Below are positions 55,753-64,000 of a DNA stretch of 64,000 nt, piece after piece. Source of the DNA: DATJGR01 sp963735085 (lineage in GTDB: Bacteria; Pseudomonadota; Gammaproteobacteria; Pseudomonadales; Azotimanducaceae). The stretch lies in NCBI GenBank assembly GCA_963735085.1, contig CAVTJP010000017.1, positions 62,001-126,000 on the forward strand, in the 5' to 3' direction. Below the pieces are notes generated by a model. It saw only the letters and a list, made by a program, of their open reading frames with translations. It searched no databases and had not been told where the DNA came from. Both the position numbers and the translations under genes were made by a program. How positions within the stretch are numbered: the stretch's first letter is position 1; each line of letters opens with the position of its first letter.

Positions 55753-57432
55753 ATGAGCGACCGCATTCTGAAAATGCTCGGCAACAAGCGCGGCTATGAG
55801 ATTCTGCGCAATCCGCTGCTGAACAAAGGCTCGGCATTCACACCGGCCGAACGCGCGGCGTTGGGACTCGAGGGCATCGTGCCGCCGCAATTCAACGACA
55901 TGTCGAAGCAGGCGCAACGCACGTACGCAAACGTGCAGCGCCAGAGCACGCCGATCGACAAATACGTTGCGCTGGCGGCACTGCAGGATCGCAACGAGCA
56001 TCTGTTCTATAGGTTGCTGCAGGATCACCTCGAAGAGTTCGTGCCGATCATCTACACGCCGACGGTCGGTCAGGCGACCCGCGATTTCAGCCGCGTGTTC
56101 CAGCGCGCCCGAGGTGTGTGGATCATGCCGTCGATGCGCGGCCACATAGCCCAAGTGCTGCGCAATGCCGCCGATGGACGGCGTATCCGGCTGATGGTGG
56201 TGACAGACAACGAATCGATCCTCGGCATTGGCGATCAAGGTGCCGGCGGCATTGGCATTTCGATCGGCAAGTTGTCGCTGTACACGGCTGCTGCCGGCAT
56301 CCATCCGGCGGACACGTTGCCGGTCAGCCTCGATGTCGGTACCGACAACCAGGCGCTGCTGGATGACCCGCTGTATCTGGGATGCCGGCATGCGCGCCTG
56401 CGCGGCCCGGAGTACGACGCGCTGGTGGAGGAATTCGTGCTTGCCGTGAAGGCGGAGTTTCCCGGCGCGGTGCTGCAGTGGGAGGACTTCCGTAAAGAAA
56501 ACGCGCTGAAGATCATGAACAAGTACCGCGATGTCGTGCCGTCGTTCAACGACGACATTCAGGGCACCGGCGCGGTGGCGCTGGCGGGATTGTTGGGTGG
56601 CTGCCGGGTAACCGGCACGGCCCTCGGTGACGAACGCATCGTCGTGTTTGGTGCGGGCGCGGGCGGATTGGGCATCGCGCGACAGATTCGCGCCGGGCTC
56701 GCGCAGTCGGGCCTCGATGAAGCGGGTGTCCGCAGCCGCGTGGCAGTGCTCGACAGTCGCGGTCTGATCGTCGCCGACAACGAAATTCGCGACGCCTATA
56801 AGCGCGAACTGGCCTGGTCGCCGGAACAGGCGCAACGCGCCGGATTGGGCAATGCCGCGCAGCGCGGCTTGAGCGAGGTCATCGAGCACTTCAAACCGAC
56901 AGCGCTGATCGGCGCTTCCGGACAGACCGGCAGTTTTTCCGAAGCGTTGATCAGGCAGATGGCGCAGCAGGTGGAACGGCCGATCATATTTCCATTGTCG
57001 AACCCCACCGACAATACTGAGGCGCGCCCCGAAGACATCGTGAAATGGACCGACGGCCGTGCGTTGGTCGCCGCCGGCAGTCCGTTTGCGCCGGTTGAAT
57101 ACGGCGGTACGTCGCGTCGTATCGGTCAGGCGAACAACGCGTTCATCTTTCCCGGCCTGGGACTCGGCAGTTTGCTTGCAGAAGCGCGCCAGGTAACCGA
57201 CGGCATGATCAACGTCGCCGCACAGGCGCTCGCCGATTGCCTCACCGAAGCCGAGATCGACGAAGGCGCGCTGTTTCCGCCGGTGCGGCGGTTGCGCGAC
57301 GTCGCGCGCCAAGTCGCCGTGGCGGTTATCGAGCAGGCCGCGGCCGATGGTGTGGCAGGCAAGGTCTTCGACGACCCCGAGGCGACGGTGACCTCGAACA
57401 TGTGGGAGCCGCAGTACACCGCGTTCACATGA
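55753..57432 (+). CDS. maeA: NAD-dependent malic enzyme
   Basis: A 559-residue malic enzyme of the large (540-570 residue) bacterial/eukaryal form. It decarboxylates L-malate to pyruvate with reduction of NAD. Visible motifs are FVPIIYTPTVGQATRDFS, the metal and substrate site NDDIQGTGAVALAG and the NAD-binding VFGAGAGGLGIARQI, with the signature GASGQTGSFSEALI near residue 390. The glycosylase gene follows with an ATGA overlap. Confidence 0.94.
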   Translation: MSDRILKMLGNKRGYEILRNPLLNKGSAFTPAERAALGLEGIVPPQFNDMSKQAQRTYANVQRQSTPIDKYVALAALQDRNEHLFYRLLQDHLEEFVPIIYTPTVGQATRDFSRVFQRARGVWIMPSMRGHIAQVLRNAADGRRIRLMVVTDNESILGIGDQGAGGIGISIGKLSLYTAAAGIHPADTLPVSLDVGTDNQALLDDPLYLGCRHARLRGPEYDALVEEFVLAVKAEFPGAVLQWEDFRKENALKIMNKYRDVVPSFNDDIQGTGAVALAGLLGGCRVTGTALGDERIVVFGAGAGGLGIARQIRAGLAQSGLDEAGVRSRVAVLDSRGLIVADNEIRDAYKRELAWSPEQAQRAGLGNAAQRGLSEVIEHFKPTALIGASGQTGSFSEALIRQMAQQVERPIIFPLSNPTDNTEARPEDIVKWTDGRALVAAGSPFAPVEYGGTSRRIGQANNAFIFPGLGLGSLLAEARQVTDGMINVAAQALADCLTEAEIDEGALFPPVRRLRDVARQVAVAVIEQAAADGVAGKVFDDPEATVTSNMWEPQYTAFT

Positions 57433-58040
57433 CTGTACCGCGGCGCGCCCGCAGCAAAGCAACGGTGGTGCTGGCGCGCGGCTTCTATCGGCGCGCGCCA
57501 CGCATTGTTGCGCGCGAGCTGTTGAACAAGGTTCTCGTGCAATCCGATGGTCGCAGCGGACGCATCGTGGAAGTCGAGGCGTATTGCGGCGCGGACGACC
57601 CGGCGGCGCATGCCTATCGTGGCCAGACTGCGCGCAACGTAACAATGTTCGGGCCCGCAGGTCATCTGTACGTTTACTTCAGCTACGGGTTGCACTGGAG
57701 TTGCAACGCCGTCTGCGGCGAGGTTGACGAAGGCGTCGGCGTGTTGCTGCGGGCATTGGCTCCGATGACCGGGCTCGAAGCAATGCGGGTCGCCCGCCCT
57801 GCCTGCCGGCGTGACCGAGACTTGTGCCGTGGACCGGCGCGGCTATGTCAGGCGTTTGGGATCAACGGTACGCATGACGGCATTGACTTGGTCACAGCCG
57901 CGGGCGGCTTGACCATCGTGGATGACGGGATCTCGCCGCCGCGCCGGCCAGTTGCGACTGCGCGTGTCGGGATTTCGCGTGCGACCGACAAGCCGTGGCG
58001 CTGGTACGTTCGTGATGATCCCCACGTGTCCCGTCGGTAG
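57429..58040 (+). CDS. DNA-3-methyladenine glycosylase (AAG/MPG type)
   Basis: A 203-residue base-excision enzyme of the mammalian AAG (MPG) family, which removes 3-methyladenine and other alkylated purines. The catalytic Glu sits in IVEVEAYCGADDPAAHAY, and the family motif MFGPAGHLYVYFSYGLHW follows. LCRGPARLCQAFGI completes the fold. The ATG at 57429 overlaps the malic enzyme stop by four bases. The pairing with malic enzyme has no obvious metabolic sense; co-transcription probably reflects compaction. Confidence 0.93.
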   Translation: MTVPRRARSKATVVLARGFYRRAPRIVARELLNKVLVQSDGRSGRIVEVEAYCGADDPAAHAYRGQTARNVTMFGPAGHLYVYFSYGLHWSCNAVCGEVDEGVGVLLRALAPMTGLEAMRVARPACRRDRDLCRGPARLCQAFGINGTHDGIDLVTAAGGLTIVDDGISPPRRPVATARVGISRATDKPWRWYVRDDPHVSRR

Positions 58041-58042
58041 AG

Positions 58043-59089
58043 TCACCGATTTGCGAACAGCACCTCGCAACCCGTGCCGGCAAGGAGCGCGTCGGTGTCC
58101 GCGCGATCGTGCGGCGTCAATGCGTGGTAGCGCTCGCGCAGCCATTGCAGACACTTACCCTGGTACGGAAACGGCTGTTGCACCCACGGTGCGCCGTCGA
58201 TTGTGAGCCGAACTTCGGCAGCCCCGCCGGCCAGTGCTTGCGCGTTCGCATTGAGGAATGGCGCATACACCCGGCCGATTTCGCCGAGCAGGTCGCCAAG
58301 GCGCGCCCGCACTGCATCGCGTGTGAGCCAATCATCGTTGGCCACCTCCAACCCCGATAAATCGTCGGTGATGTCCACCCACGCATACACGCGCGGTGCC
58401 TCGGCCAATGTCAGCGCCATCGGCGTTGGATCGAAGTGCGCGAGTTGCGTGAGTTGCCCGTACGCGCCGAAATCGGCGGCGCCGGGGCGCGCGCCCATCA
58501 GGAACGGTTGTTGCTCGAGGATCCGCTTGAAGATCGACAGGAAACGCGCATAGCTCGCCTCGATGACCGGCGCCGTCGTGTCGTTGGAGCCGACGACGTA
58601 GAGGCGCTCGATCTGCCGCTGTTGAACGAAGCGCTTGGCTTTCTGCATCTGCTCTTCCGGCGCCGTCACCGCAGTCCAGCGCGGCAGAATGTCGCCGGCG
58701 CGTTCGATGTCCGCGGCGTGGTACCAGCGGTAGTGAAACATCGCCTTCGTCAGCCATTCGTCTGCGTAGTCCTCGATCAGATAGTCGATGAATGCGACCA
58801 CCGGATCGGCGGCAACTACGCCGCGATCGGCGAATTCGGCTTCGAAGCGGCGGATCAGCGGGGTGGAGTCGACGACGGCTTCCAGTTCGCCCTGCGCGTT
58901 GGGCAGAAAGAAGGTCGGCAACAGCGAGACCTTCGGCCGCGGCAGGCTGTCCGGGCTGTCGTGCCGACCAATGATCAAACGGTGTGGAATTCGCCGGTAA
59001 CGCAGCAGCGCAAGCATCTTGCGCGTGTACGGCGAACCCGGTGCACCCCTGAACAACAAAGGGGACAACAAAGGGGTTGGAATCGGCAT
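58043..59089 (-). CDS. Glutathione S-transferase family protein (long form)
   Basis: A 348-residue protein with an N-terminal thioredoxin-like GST domain (GAPGSPYTRKMLALLRY, PTFFLP and VDSTPLIRRFE at residues 15-100). An all-alpha C-terminal domain has FLMGARPGAADFGAYGQLTQ, and about 100 further residues end in WLRERYHAL. The usual GST is 200-230 residues long. The extension matches a paralogue at 62105-63115, so the long form is a family trait. Glutathione conjugation is possible; the active residue is not clear. Start chosen after AGGAGA. Confidence 0.85.
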   Translation of the reverse strand: MPIPTPLLSPLLFRGAPGSPYTRKMLALLRYRRIPHRLIIGRHDSPDSLPRPKVSLLPTFFLPNAQGELEAVVDSTPLIRRFEAEFADRGVVAADPVVAFIDYLIEDYADEWLTKAMFHYRWYHAADIERAGDILPRWTAVTAPEEQMQKAKRFVQQRQIERLYVVGSNDTTAPVIEASYARFLSIFKRILEQQPFLMGARPGAADFGAYGQLTQLAHFDPTPMALTLAEAPRVYAWVDITDDLSGLEVANDDWLTRDAVRARLGDLLGEIGRVYAPFLNANAQALAGGAAEVRLTIDGAPWVQQPFPYQGKCLQWLRERYHALTPHDRADTDALLAGTGCEVLFANR

Positions 59090-59193
59090 CGAAAATCTCC
59101 TATCTTGCTGGGCTTCCACCCATCCGGTCCCGGCCGGACAATCAAAGCAGTGCGACCCAAGCAGTGCAACCAAAGTAGTGAAAGGAGCGACAG

Positions 59194-59490
59194 ATGAGTG
59201 CAGACGGTAGCTGGAACGTAACGATGAACACGCCGATGGGCGCGCAGAAGGCAACTCTCGACCTGAAAACTGACGGCGCAACGCTGACCGGCCAGATGAA
59301 GGGCCCCCAAGGTGCGCTGGATCTGAACGATGGCAAGGTCGATGGCGATACGTTGACCTGGTCGGCCAACATGACCCAGCCGATGCCGATCAAGCTCGAA
59401 TTCACCGGCAAGGTGGATGGCGACAAGATTGCCGGCAGCGTCAAGCTCGGTGCATTCGGCAATGCGTCGTTCGAAGGGACTCGCGCATAG
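59194..59490 (+). CDS. Small conserved beta-rich protein, function unknown
   Basis: A 98-residue soluble protein of repeated beta-strand pairs: LDLKTDGATLTGQMKGPQG, VDGDTLTWSANMTQPM and GKVDGDKIAGSVKLGAFG. Pairs of this kind occur in small proteins next to amidohydrolases and dehydrogenases in Gammaproteobacteria. No signal peptide. The ATG at 59194 follows AAAGGAGCGA, a good ribosome-binding site. It is divergent from the GST gene and convergent with the SGNH gene. Confidence 0.75.
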   Translation: MSADGSWNVTMNTPMGAQKATLDLKTDGATLTGQMKGPQGALDLNDGKVDGDTLTWSANMTQPMPIKLEFTGKVDGDKIAGSVKLGAFGNASFEGTRA

Positions 59491-59494
59491 CGGA

Positions 59495-59514
59495 TGCTGA
59501 AAAAGTAGCCTGCT
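59495..59514. repeat. Copy of the TAGCAGG/TTTTTCA motif
   Basis: On the minus strand this reads TAGCAGGCTACTTTTTCAGC. It matches TAGCAGGTCGTTTTTCAATG at 42803-42822 on the plus strand in TAGCAGG and TTTTTCA with two or three changes between. It lies in the tight gap between the two convergent genes at 59490 and 59513 and may be a remnant of the same dispersed element. Confidence 0.5.
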
Positions 59515-60538
59515 AACGAAGTGATTGGGGTGTGCCGCGCGGTTCGTTGCGCGGCGCGACCCCGTCATTGCGCGGCGTCACCCGGTCCGGACGCGGCGCG
59601 TATGCCGACGCAATCGCACGCCGCAGCAGCGCGAAGTAGCGCCGCGTGTAATCCTGCTTGAGGCCCGGTCGCACGTGATCCACTGAGTCACCCAGTTGCG
59701 ATGCAGTGATGCACAACGGCGTGCCGGCAACGACTGCGAGGCCGGCCGTGCGGATGTCGGCGCTCAATTTCGTAATGTAATCCGTCGCCTCAATGCAGTA
59801 GCCATCGAAAATGGGCCCGAACGCAAACACGCAGGCCGTGTCGTGGCGCGAGCACAGTGTCGCGATTCGGGCGACGTAGTCGAGTTGCGCCTGCGCGATC
59901 ATGTCGGGCAGCAACGGATTGGTCGCGACCTCCTCGACGGGGTTTGTCAAGCGCCGTCCCTGTCTGATGTAGTCCGAGTCGAACGAGACCGGATCTTGTG
60001 TAAACCCGCCTTTGCGGATCTGGTCAACCACCCGCCGCGCGGTCTTCAGGCTGAAGTAGAGTTCCAGCATGCTCACCGGTGACGCCGTCAGCAGTTGCGT
60101 CGGCTCTGCCGAGAAATAGAACCCCGCGAATGCCGCCTCGCGGCGCATCACGTCGATCGATTGCATCACCACGATGAGCCGTGGCGTGTGCCGTTGCAGC
60201 ACCAGCCGCGCCATGTTGTACGAGCCGCCGGCACCGTACGACCCGTTCAGCGCCAGATTGACGGTGCGGTGACCGCTGAGCGAACTGAACAGCGCCGCAT
60301 CGATTGCGTTGCCGAGCGAACTGTCGCCGACGAAGGCGATGTCGATGTCCTCTGGCGCGACGATCTTGGCGCGCTGGTAGCGGTAGATCTCGTGATTCGC
60401 TGCCTCGACCAGGCCCAGGTGATAGCCGGTCGCGGTGATCGCGACGAGTCCGCCGACGAGCACGCCGAGCGCGATGCCGAGCGTCCGCAGGTAGCGGCGC
60501 GCGTCAGAACTGGAAGTAAATGAAGGGCGAGACATCAT
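59513..60538 (-). CDS. SGNH/DltD-like protein paired with an MBOAT
   Basis: A 341-residue membrane-anchored periplasmic protein. One N-terminal helix (about residues 18-42) precedes an SGNH-type fold with FVGDSSLGNAIDAAL as block I and FGPIFDGYC further on. The family partners MBOAT proteins in O-acetylation of exopolysaccharides, as AlgJ/AlgX does for AlgI. The start (ATG 60538, or 60535) overlaps the end of the MBOAT gene by 35 bases. It is the second gene of the pair. Confidence 0.8.
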   Translation of the reverse strand: MMSRPSFTSSSDARRYLRTLGIALGVLVGGLVAITATGYHLGLVEAANHEIYRYQRAKIVAPEDIDIAFVGDSSLGNAIDAALFSSLSGHRTVNLALNGSYGAGGSYNMARLVLQRHTPRLIVVMQSIDVMRREAAFAGFYFSAEPTQLLTASPVSMLELYFSLKTARRVVDQIRKGGFTQDPVSFDSDYIRQGRRLTNPVEEVATNPLLPDMIAQAQLDYVARIATLCSRHDTACVFAFGPIFDGYCIEATDYITKLSADIRTAGLAVVAGTPLCITASQLGDSVDHVRPGLKQDYTRRYFALLRRAIASAYAPRPDRVTPRNDGVAPRNEPRGTPQSLR

Positions 60539-61988
60539 TGAGCTTCACGAAGCAGACGAACAGCAGCAGCGCGAATGCCAGGCCATGGCGTCGGTCGGCA
60601 CGCCAGGTGATGCGCGCGGGCGTCGGGTTGGTTGCAGGATAGCCGGGCGACGCGAGCCCCGGGCTTTCCGCGCCGAGCCACTCGTAGGTATTTGGTAAGC
60701 TCCACACCGCAATGAGGCCGGCGATGCCGAGTCCGAGCGCGCGCGCCGGTTCGTCGAGTAACGCAACGCCTTGTACCGCGATGCCGTTGAAACCGAACAG
60801 CCCCAGATAGAAGTGCCAGGCCGCGCCGAGATCGACCGAGCGAAACGTGACGAACGCGATCAGCACGCACAGGAACGTCACCACGCGAGCGACGGGCGGA
60901 CGCAGTGCATGGCGCGCGCCGAAGCCCGATTGCGCCCAGATTCGGTTGACCACCAGCATCGCGCCATGCGCCGCGCCCCAGATGACCATGGTCCAGTTGG
61001 CGCCGTGCCAGATGCCGCCCAGCAGCATCGTGACGAACAGGTTCAGCCGCTGCCGCGCTGCACTGCAGCGATTGCCACCGAGCGGGATGTACAGATAGTC
61101 GCGCAGAAACCGCGACAACGTGATGTGCCACGTTCGCCAGAACTCGGTGATCGACTGCGCCTTGTATGGCGAGGCGAAATTGATCGGCAACCGGATGCCG
61201 AACATCCAGCCGAGGCCGATCGCCATGTCGGAGTAGCCGGAGAAGTCGAAGTAGATCTGCAACGTGTAGCACAGCGCGCCAAGCCACGCATCGACCAGAC
61301 CGGGCACGTGGCCAGCGGCGACGCCATCGAACACCGCACTCGCATGCACCGCCAGGCTGTCGGCGACGATGACCTTCTTCACCAGTCCGATCGCAAACAC
61401 CGTGATGCCGATGCCGAAGCGATCCACCGCAGCCGGCAGCGTGGGCTTCGCGAACTGCGGGATCACTTCGCCAAAATGCACGATCGGTCCGGCGATCAAC
61501 TGTGGAAAGAACATCACGAACAGGCAGAAGTCTATGAAATCGTGCGAATCGACCTTGTTCGAGTAGCTGTCGACGAGGAACGCGATTTTCTGGAACGTGA
61601 AGAACGAAATGCCGAGCGGCAGGATCACCCGCGCAAAATCGACGTGTACGCCGAACAGTGCGTCGACATTGTCGATGAAGAAGTTCGCGTACTTGAAGTA
61701 GCCGAGCAGCGACAGGTTCCACAGCAGTCCAACGAGCAGCAGCGGGCGCGAGCGGCTGCCGCGCTCGCGCGCAATGGCCTGCAGGCGCCGCCCGATGAAA
61801 AAGTTGACGACGATCGAGAACAGCAGCAGCGCGAGGAACGTCGCACTCCAATAGGCGTAGAACACGCACGATGCCGCGATCAGCCAGATGTGCGTGGCGC
61901 GACGCGTGCCGTGCATCCGCAGCAGTTCGTAGCCCAGCACGGTGATCGGCAGGAATGCGAAGATGAACGGAAACGAGTTGAACAGCAC
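60504..61988 (-). CDS. MBOAT O-acyltransferase (AlgI/DltB-like)
   Basis: A 494-residue membrane-bound O-acyltransferase with about twelve helices. It opens FNSFPFIFAFLPITVLGYE and has the motif RTWHITLSRFLRDYLYIPLGG. The catalytic His lies in GGIWHGANWTMVIWGA. It would move acetyl groups across the membrane to a periplasmic acetyltransferase. The start is GTG 61988, because the family nearly always begins just before LFNSF and AGGA is nine bases upstream. Confidence 0.92.
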   Translation of the reverse strand: MLFNSFPFIFAFLPITVLGYELLRMHGTRRATHIWLIAASCVFYAYWSATFLALLLFSIVVNFFIGRRLQAIARERGSRSRPLLLVGLLWNLSLLGYFKYANFFIDNVDALFGVHVDFARVILPLGISFFTFQKIAFLVDSYSNKVDSHDFIDFCLFVMFFPQLIAGPIVHFGEVIPQFAKPTLPAAVDRFGIGITVFAIGLVKKVIVADSLAVHASAVFDGVAAGHVPGLVDAWLGALCYTLQIYFDFSGYSDMAIGLGWMFGIRLPINFASPYKAQSITEFWRTWHITLSRFLRDYLYIPLGGNRCSAARQRLNLFVTMLLGGIWHGANWTMVIWGAAHGAMLVVNRIWAQSGFGARHALRPPVARVVTFLCVLIAFVTFRSVDLGAAWHFYLGLFGFNGIAVQGVALLDEPARALGLGIAGLIAVWSLPNTYEWLGAESPGLASPGYPATNPTPARITWRADRRHGLAFALLLFVCFVKLNDVSPFIYFQF

Positions 61989-62104
61989 CGGGCCGGAGTC
62001 CTGACATGCGGCAAGCACAAAGCGGCGCAGCTTATCGCACTGCGTTGACTTGTAGCGACGGCTTCGACGCTAATGTCGACTGCCAATGAACAGGAGAACG
62101 CGCC

Positions 62105-63115
62105 ATGTCGGTACCCGCTACATTTCGCATCTACGGTTCGGAGATGTCGCCCTATTCGGTAAAAGTGCGCGCGTATTTCCGCTACAAGGGCTTGCCGCAC
62201 CAATGGCTGATCCGTAATGCGGCAAACCAGGCGGACTATCAGAAGCACGCGAAGATTCCGCTGATTCCGCTCGTCGTCACGCCGGACGAACAGGGCATGC
62301 AGGACTCCACGCCGATCATCGAGCGCGTCGAATCGCTGCACCGCGAGCCGTCGATCCATCCGGACGATCCGGTTGCCGCGTTCGTTTCGGTGCTGCTCGA
62401 AGAATTCGGCGACGAGTGGGGCAACAAGTGGATGTTCCACTATCGCTGGGCGCGTGACGTCGATCAATTGAGTGCGGCGGGGCGTATCGCGCGGCAGATG
62501 AATCCGCGCGGCAGCGACGCGGAGCATGCCGCGGCCACTCAGCAGATCCGTTCGCGGATGGTCGATCGCGTCTGGTTCGTTGGTTCCAACGAGATGACCG
62601 CGCCGCAGATCGAGGCCTCGTTCGAAGCAGCGATTGATCTGCTCGATACGCATTTGCGTGCGCACCCATATTTGTTTGGCGCGCGACCCGCATTCGGCGA
62701 TTTCGGCGTGTGGGGGCAACTGTACTGTGCCTGGACCGACCCGACGGCAGGCGCGTTGATCGAGGCGCGCGCGCCGGCGCTGCTGGCGTGGATTCAGCGC
62801 ATGTTGTGGCCGCGTGCCGAAGGAGAATTCGCCGCGTGGCAGGCACTGGCGCCGACACTGATGCCGGTGCTGGAAACGTGCGTCGGCCGATTGTTTCTGC
62901 CATGGAGCGTGGCGAACGCGAACGCGATCGCCAGCGCTTCGGAGTCGTTCGACGTAACGCTCGACGGGCGCCTCTGGACGCAGAAGCCGCAGAAATACCA
63001 CGCCCGCTCTTTGGCCAGCCTGCGCGAGAAGTACGCAACCGCGGCCAATCCCGCCATCGACGCGGTGCTCGATCGGGCGGGTTGCCTCGGGGCGCTCAAA
63101 ACCGGAAGCTTGTAG
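62105..63115 (+). CDS. Glutathione S-transferase family protein (long form, second copy)
   Basis: A 336-residue paralogue of 58043-59089. Shared stretches include SEMSPYSVKVRAYFRYKGLP against SPYTRKMLALLRY, DSTPIIERVE, FHYRWARDVD, VGSNEMTAPQIEASFEAAID and FLGARPAFGDFG-type sequence (LFGARPAFGDFGVWGQL). The C-terminal 100 residues are of the same type (YHARSLASLREKY). It starts after AGGAGAACGCGCC. The acyl-CoA dehydrogenase begins 31 bases after its stop, suggesting a common transcript; the GST may help handle acyl-CoA products. Confidence 0.88.
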   Translation: MSVPATFRIYGSEMSPYSVKVRAYFRYKGLPHQWLIRNAANQADYQKHAKIPLIPLVVTPDEQGMQDSTPIIERVESLHREPSIHPDDPVAAFVSVLLEEFGDEWGNKWMFHYRWARDVDQLSAAGRIARQMNPRGSDAEHAAATQQIRSRMVDRVWFVGSNEMTAPQIEASFEAAIDLLDTHLRAHPYLFGARPAFGDFGVWGQLYCAWTDPTAGALIEARAPALLAWIQRMLWPRAEGEFAAWQALAPTLMPVLETCVGRLFLPWSVANANAIASASESFDVTLDGRLWTQKPQKYHARSLASLREKYATAANPAIDAVLDRAGCLGALKTGSL

Positions 63116-63146
63116 CCTCGCATCGTCAACTCACCTGGAGACCCAA

Positions 63147-64000
63147 ATGGCGGAACACAAACTCGAGGCGTCGGGCGCCGACGCCGATATGTATCACCTG
63201 TCGATGTCCGAGCAGGCGATGCCGCTGCTCGAAGCGGTGAAGAAATTCATCCGTGAAGAGGTTGCGCCGATCTCCGATGAGTTCTATCGGCTCGGCGAGA
63301 ACCGCGCCGAGCGCTGGAGTTGGGCGCCGGGTCAACTCGAACTGCTCGACAAGGCGAAAGCCAAGGCGAAGAAACAGGGCCTGTGGAACTTTTTCCTGCC
63401 CGACGCCGAGACGGGTGAGGGCCTGAAGAACCTAGACTATGCGTATATCGCGGCGGAACTGGGCCGGCAGCCACTGGCGTCGGAGTGTCTGAATTGCAGC
63501 GCGCCCGACACCGGCAACATGGAAGTTCTCGAGCGGGTCGGCACGGAGGCACAGAAAGAGCAGTGGCTGAAGCCGCTACTGAACGGTGAGATTCGTTCGG
63601 CTTTCGGTATGACGGAGCCCAATCTTGCGTCCAGTGATGCGAAGAACATCGGCACGCGCGCGGTGCTCGACGGCGACGAGTGGGTCATCAACGGCGAGAA
63701 GTTCTATATCTCCGGCGCCGGCGATCCGCGCTGCAAGATCATGATCTGCATGGTGAAGACGAGCCCGGACGCGCCGGCTCACCGCCAGCAGTCGCAGATT
63801 CTCGTGCCGATGAACACGCCCGGCGTCAACGTGCTCGGGCCGATGCTGGTGTTCGGTCATGACGATGCGCCGCACGGTCACATGCACATCAAGCTCGACA
63901 ACGTGCGCGTGCCGAAGGAAAACATGCTGCTCGGTGAGGGCCGCGGTTTCGAGATCTCGCAGGTGCGGCTCGGGCCGGGTCGCATTCACCATTGCATGCG
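63147..64000 (+). CDS. Acyl-CoA dehydrogenase family protein, 3' truncated by window edge
   Basis: The visible 284 residues cover the N-terminal helical domain and the beta domain. FVKKFIREEV-like sequence (AVKKFIREEVAPISDEFY) opens the fold. The FAD-binding motif is FGMTEPNLASSDAKN, and then WVINGEKFYISGAGDPRC and GRGFEISQVRLGPGRIHH follow, the last typical just before the C-terminal helices. The ATG at 63147 has CTGGAG seven bases before it. The subgroup (FadE26/ACAD10/11-like) is often near phosphotransferases like the one at 43773. The frame is open to the last base. Confidence 0.92.
   Translation, partial: MAEHKLEASGADADMYHLSMSEQAMPLLEAVKKFIREEVAPISDEFYRLGENRAERWSWAPGQLELLDKAKAKAKKQGLWNFFLPDAETGEGLKNLDYAYIAAELGRQPLASECLNCSAPDTGNMEVLERVGTEAQKEQWLKPLLNGEIRSAFGMTEPNLASSDAKNIGTRAVLDGDEWVINGEKFYISGAGDPRCKIMICMVKTSPDAPAHRQQSQILVPMNTPGVNVLGPMLVFGHDDAPHGHMHIKLDNVRVPKENMLLGEGRGFEISQVRLGPGRIHHCM

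Noticed and set aside
55636..57645. 669-codon minus-strand frame
   Set aside because: It is antisense to the malic enzyme gene, which has all its family motifs; the translated antisense product shows no domain.

Overview
The window is GC-rich, densely coded DNA from a free-living bacterium, most likely a gammaproteobacterium of the Nevskiales/Steroidobacterales kind. This placement is inferred from gene content (alternative complex III with a caa3 oxidase, P450/Rieske/CoA-transferase catabolic genes, GST-like proteins, RecQ/Uup) and not from a phylogenetic marker. Most genes sit in tightly coupled operons with ATGA or GTGA overlaps. No tRNA, rRNA, CRISPR array, transposase or prophage gene was seen.

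Region 1 (1-16.8 kb) starts with a truncated lipase maturation factor gene. A four-gene minus-strand operon follows (TPP-dependent oxidase, FAD/Fe-S 2-hydroxyacid dehydrogenase, PPC protein, DUF4396 protein). Then come stress and accessory genes: hemerythrin, a YghA-like SDR, an Anabaena-sensory-rhodopsin-transducer-like protein coupled to an enolase-superfamily enzyme, membrane and small secreted proteins, Hsp20, a Rho-N-type protein, a DUF202 protein and a split transketolase. Two of the minus-strand operons are preceded by the same 14-base sigma-54 (-24/-12) element, and Hsp20 has a weaker candidate, so part of this block may answer to one RpoN-dependent signal.

Region 2 (16.8-31.0 kb) is one 14-kb minus-strand operon. 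It carries alternative complex III (ActABCDEF), a small membrane protein, SCO, caa3 oxidase subunits II, I, III and IV, and lastly a full-length transketolase 14 bases after subunit IV. Subunit I has the YSHPxV signature of A2-type oxidases, and subunit II carries a fused cytochrome c domain. Together these would move electrons from quinol to oxygen.

Region 3 (31.2-50.1 kb) is catabolic and housekeeping. It holds a class III CoA transferase, an SDR, a Rieske oxygenase, a cyclophilin, a P450, an FAD monooxygenase and an MFS/ABC-F/RecQ operon. After these come two intergenic palindrome arrays, a phosphotransferase, an LLM oxidoreductase, a tiny self-contained transcription unit, and an operon of amidohydrolase, Cys-less thiolase-fold protein, DUF35 protein and NADP oxidoreductase. 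The thiolase-fold/DUF35 pair resembles the Ltp2-type retro-aldolase of steroid side-chain degradation.

Region 4 (50.3-64.0 kb) has tandem DUF4397 lipoproteins, a flippase-like protein that probably starts at CTG, a CDP-alcohol phosphatidyltransferase, an NDUFA9-like protein, malic enzyme, a 3-methyladenine glycosylase, two GST-like paralogues, an SGNH/MBOAT O-acetylation pair and a truncated acyl-CoA dehydrogenase.
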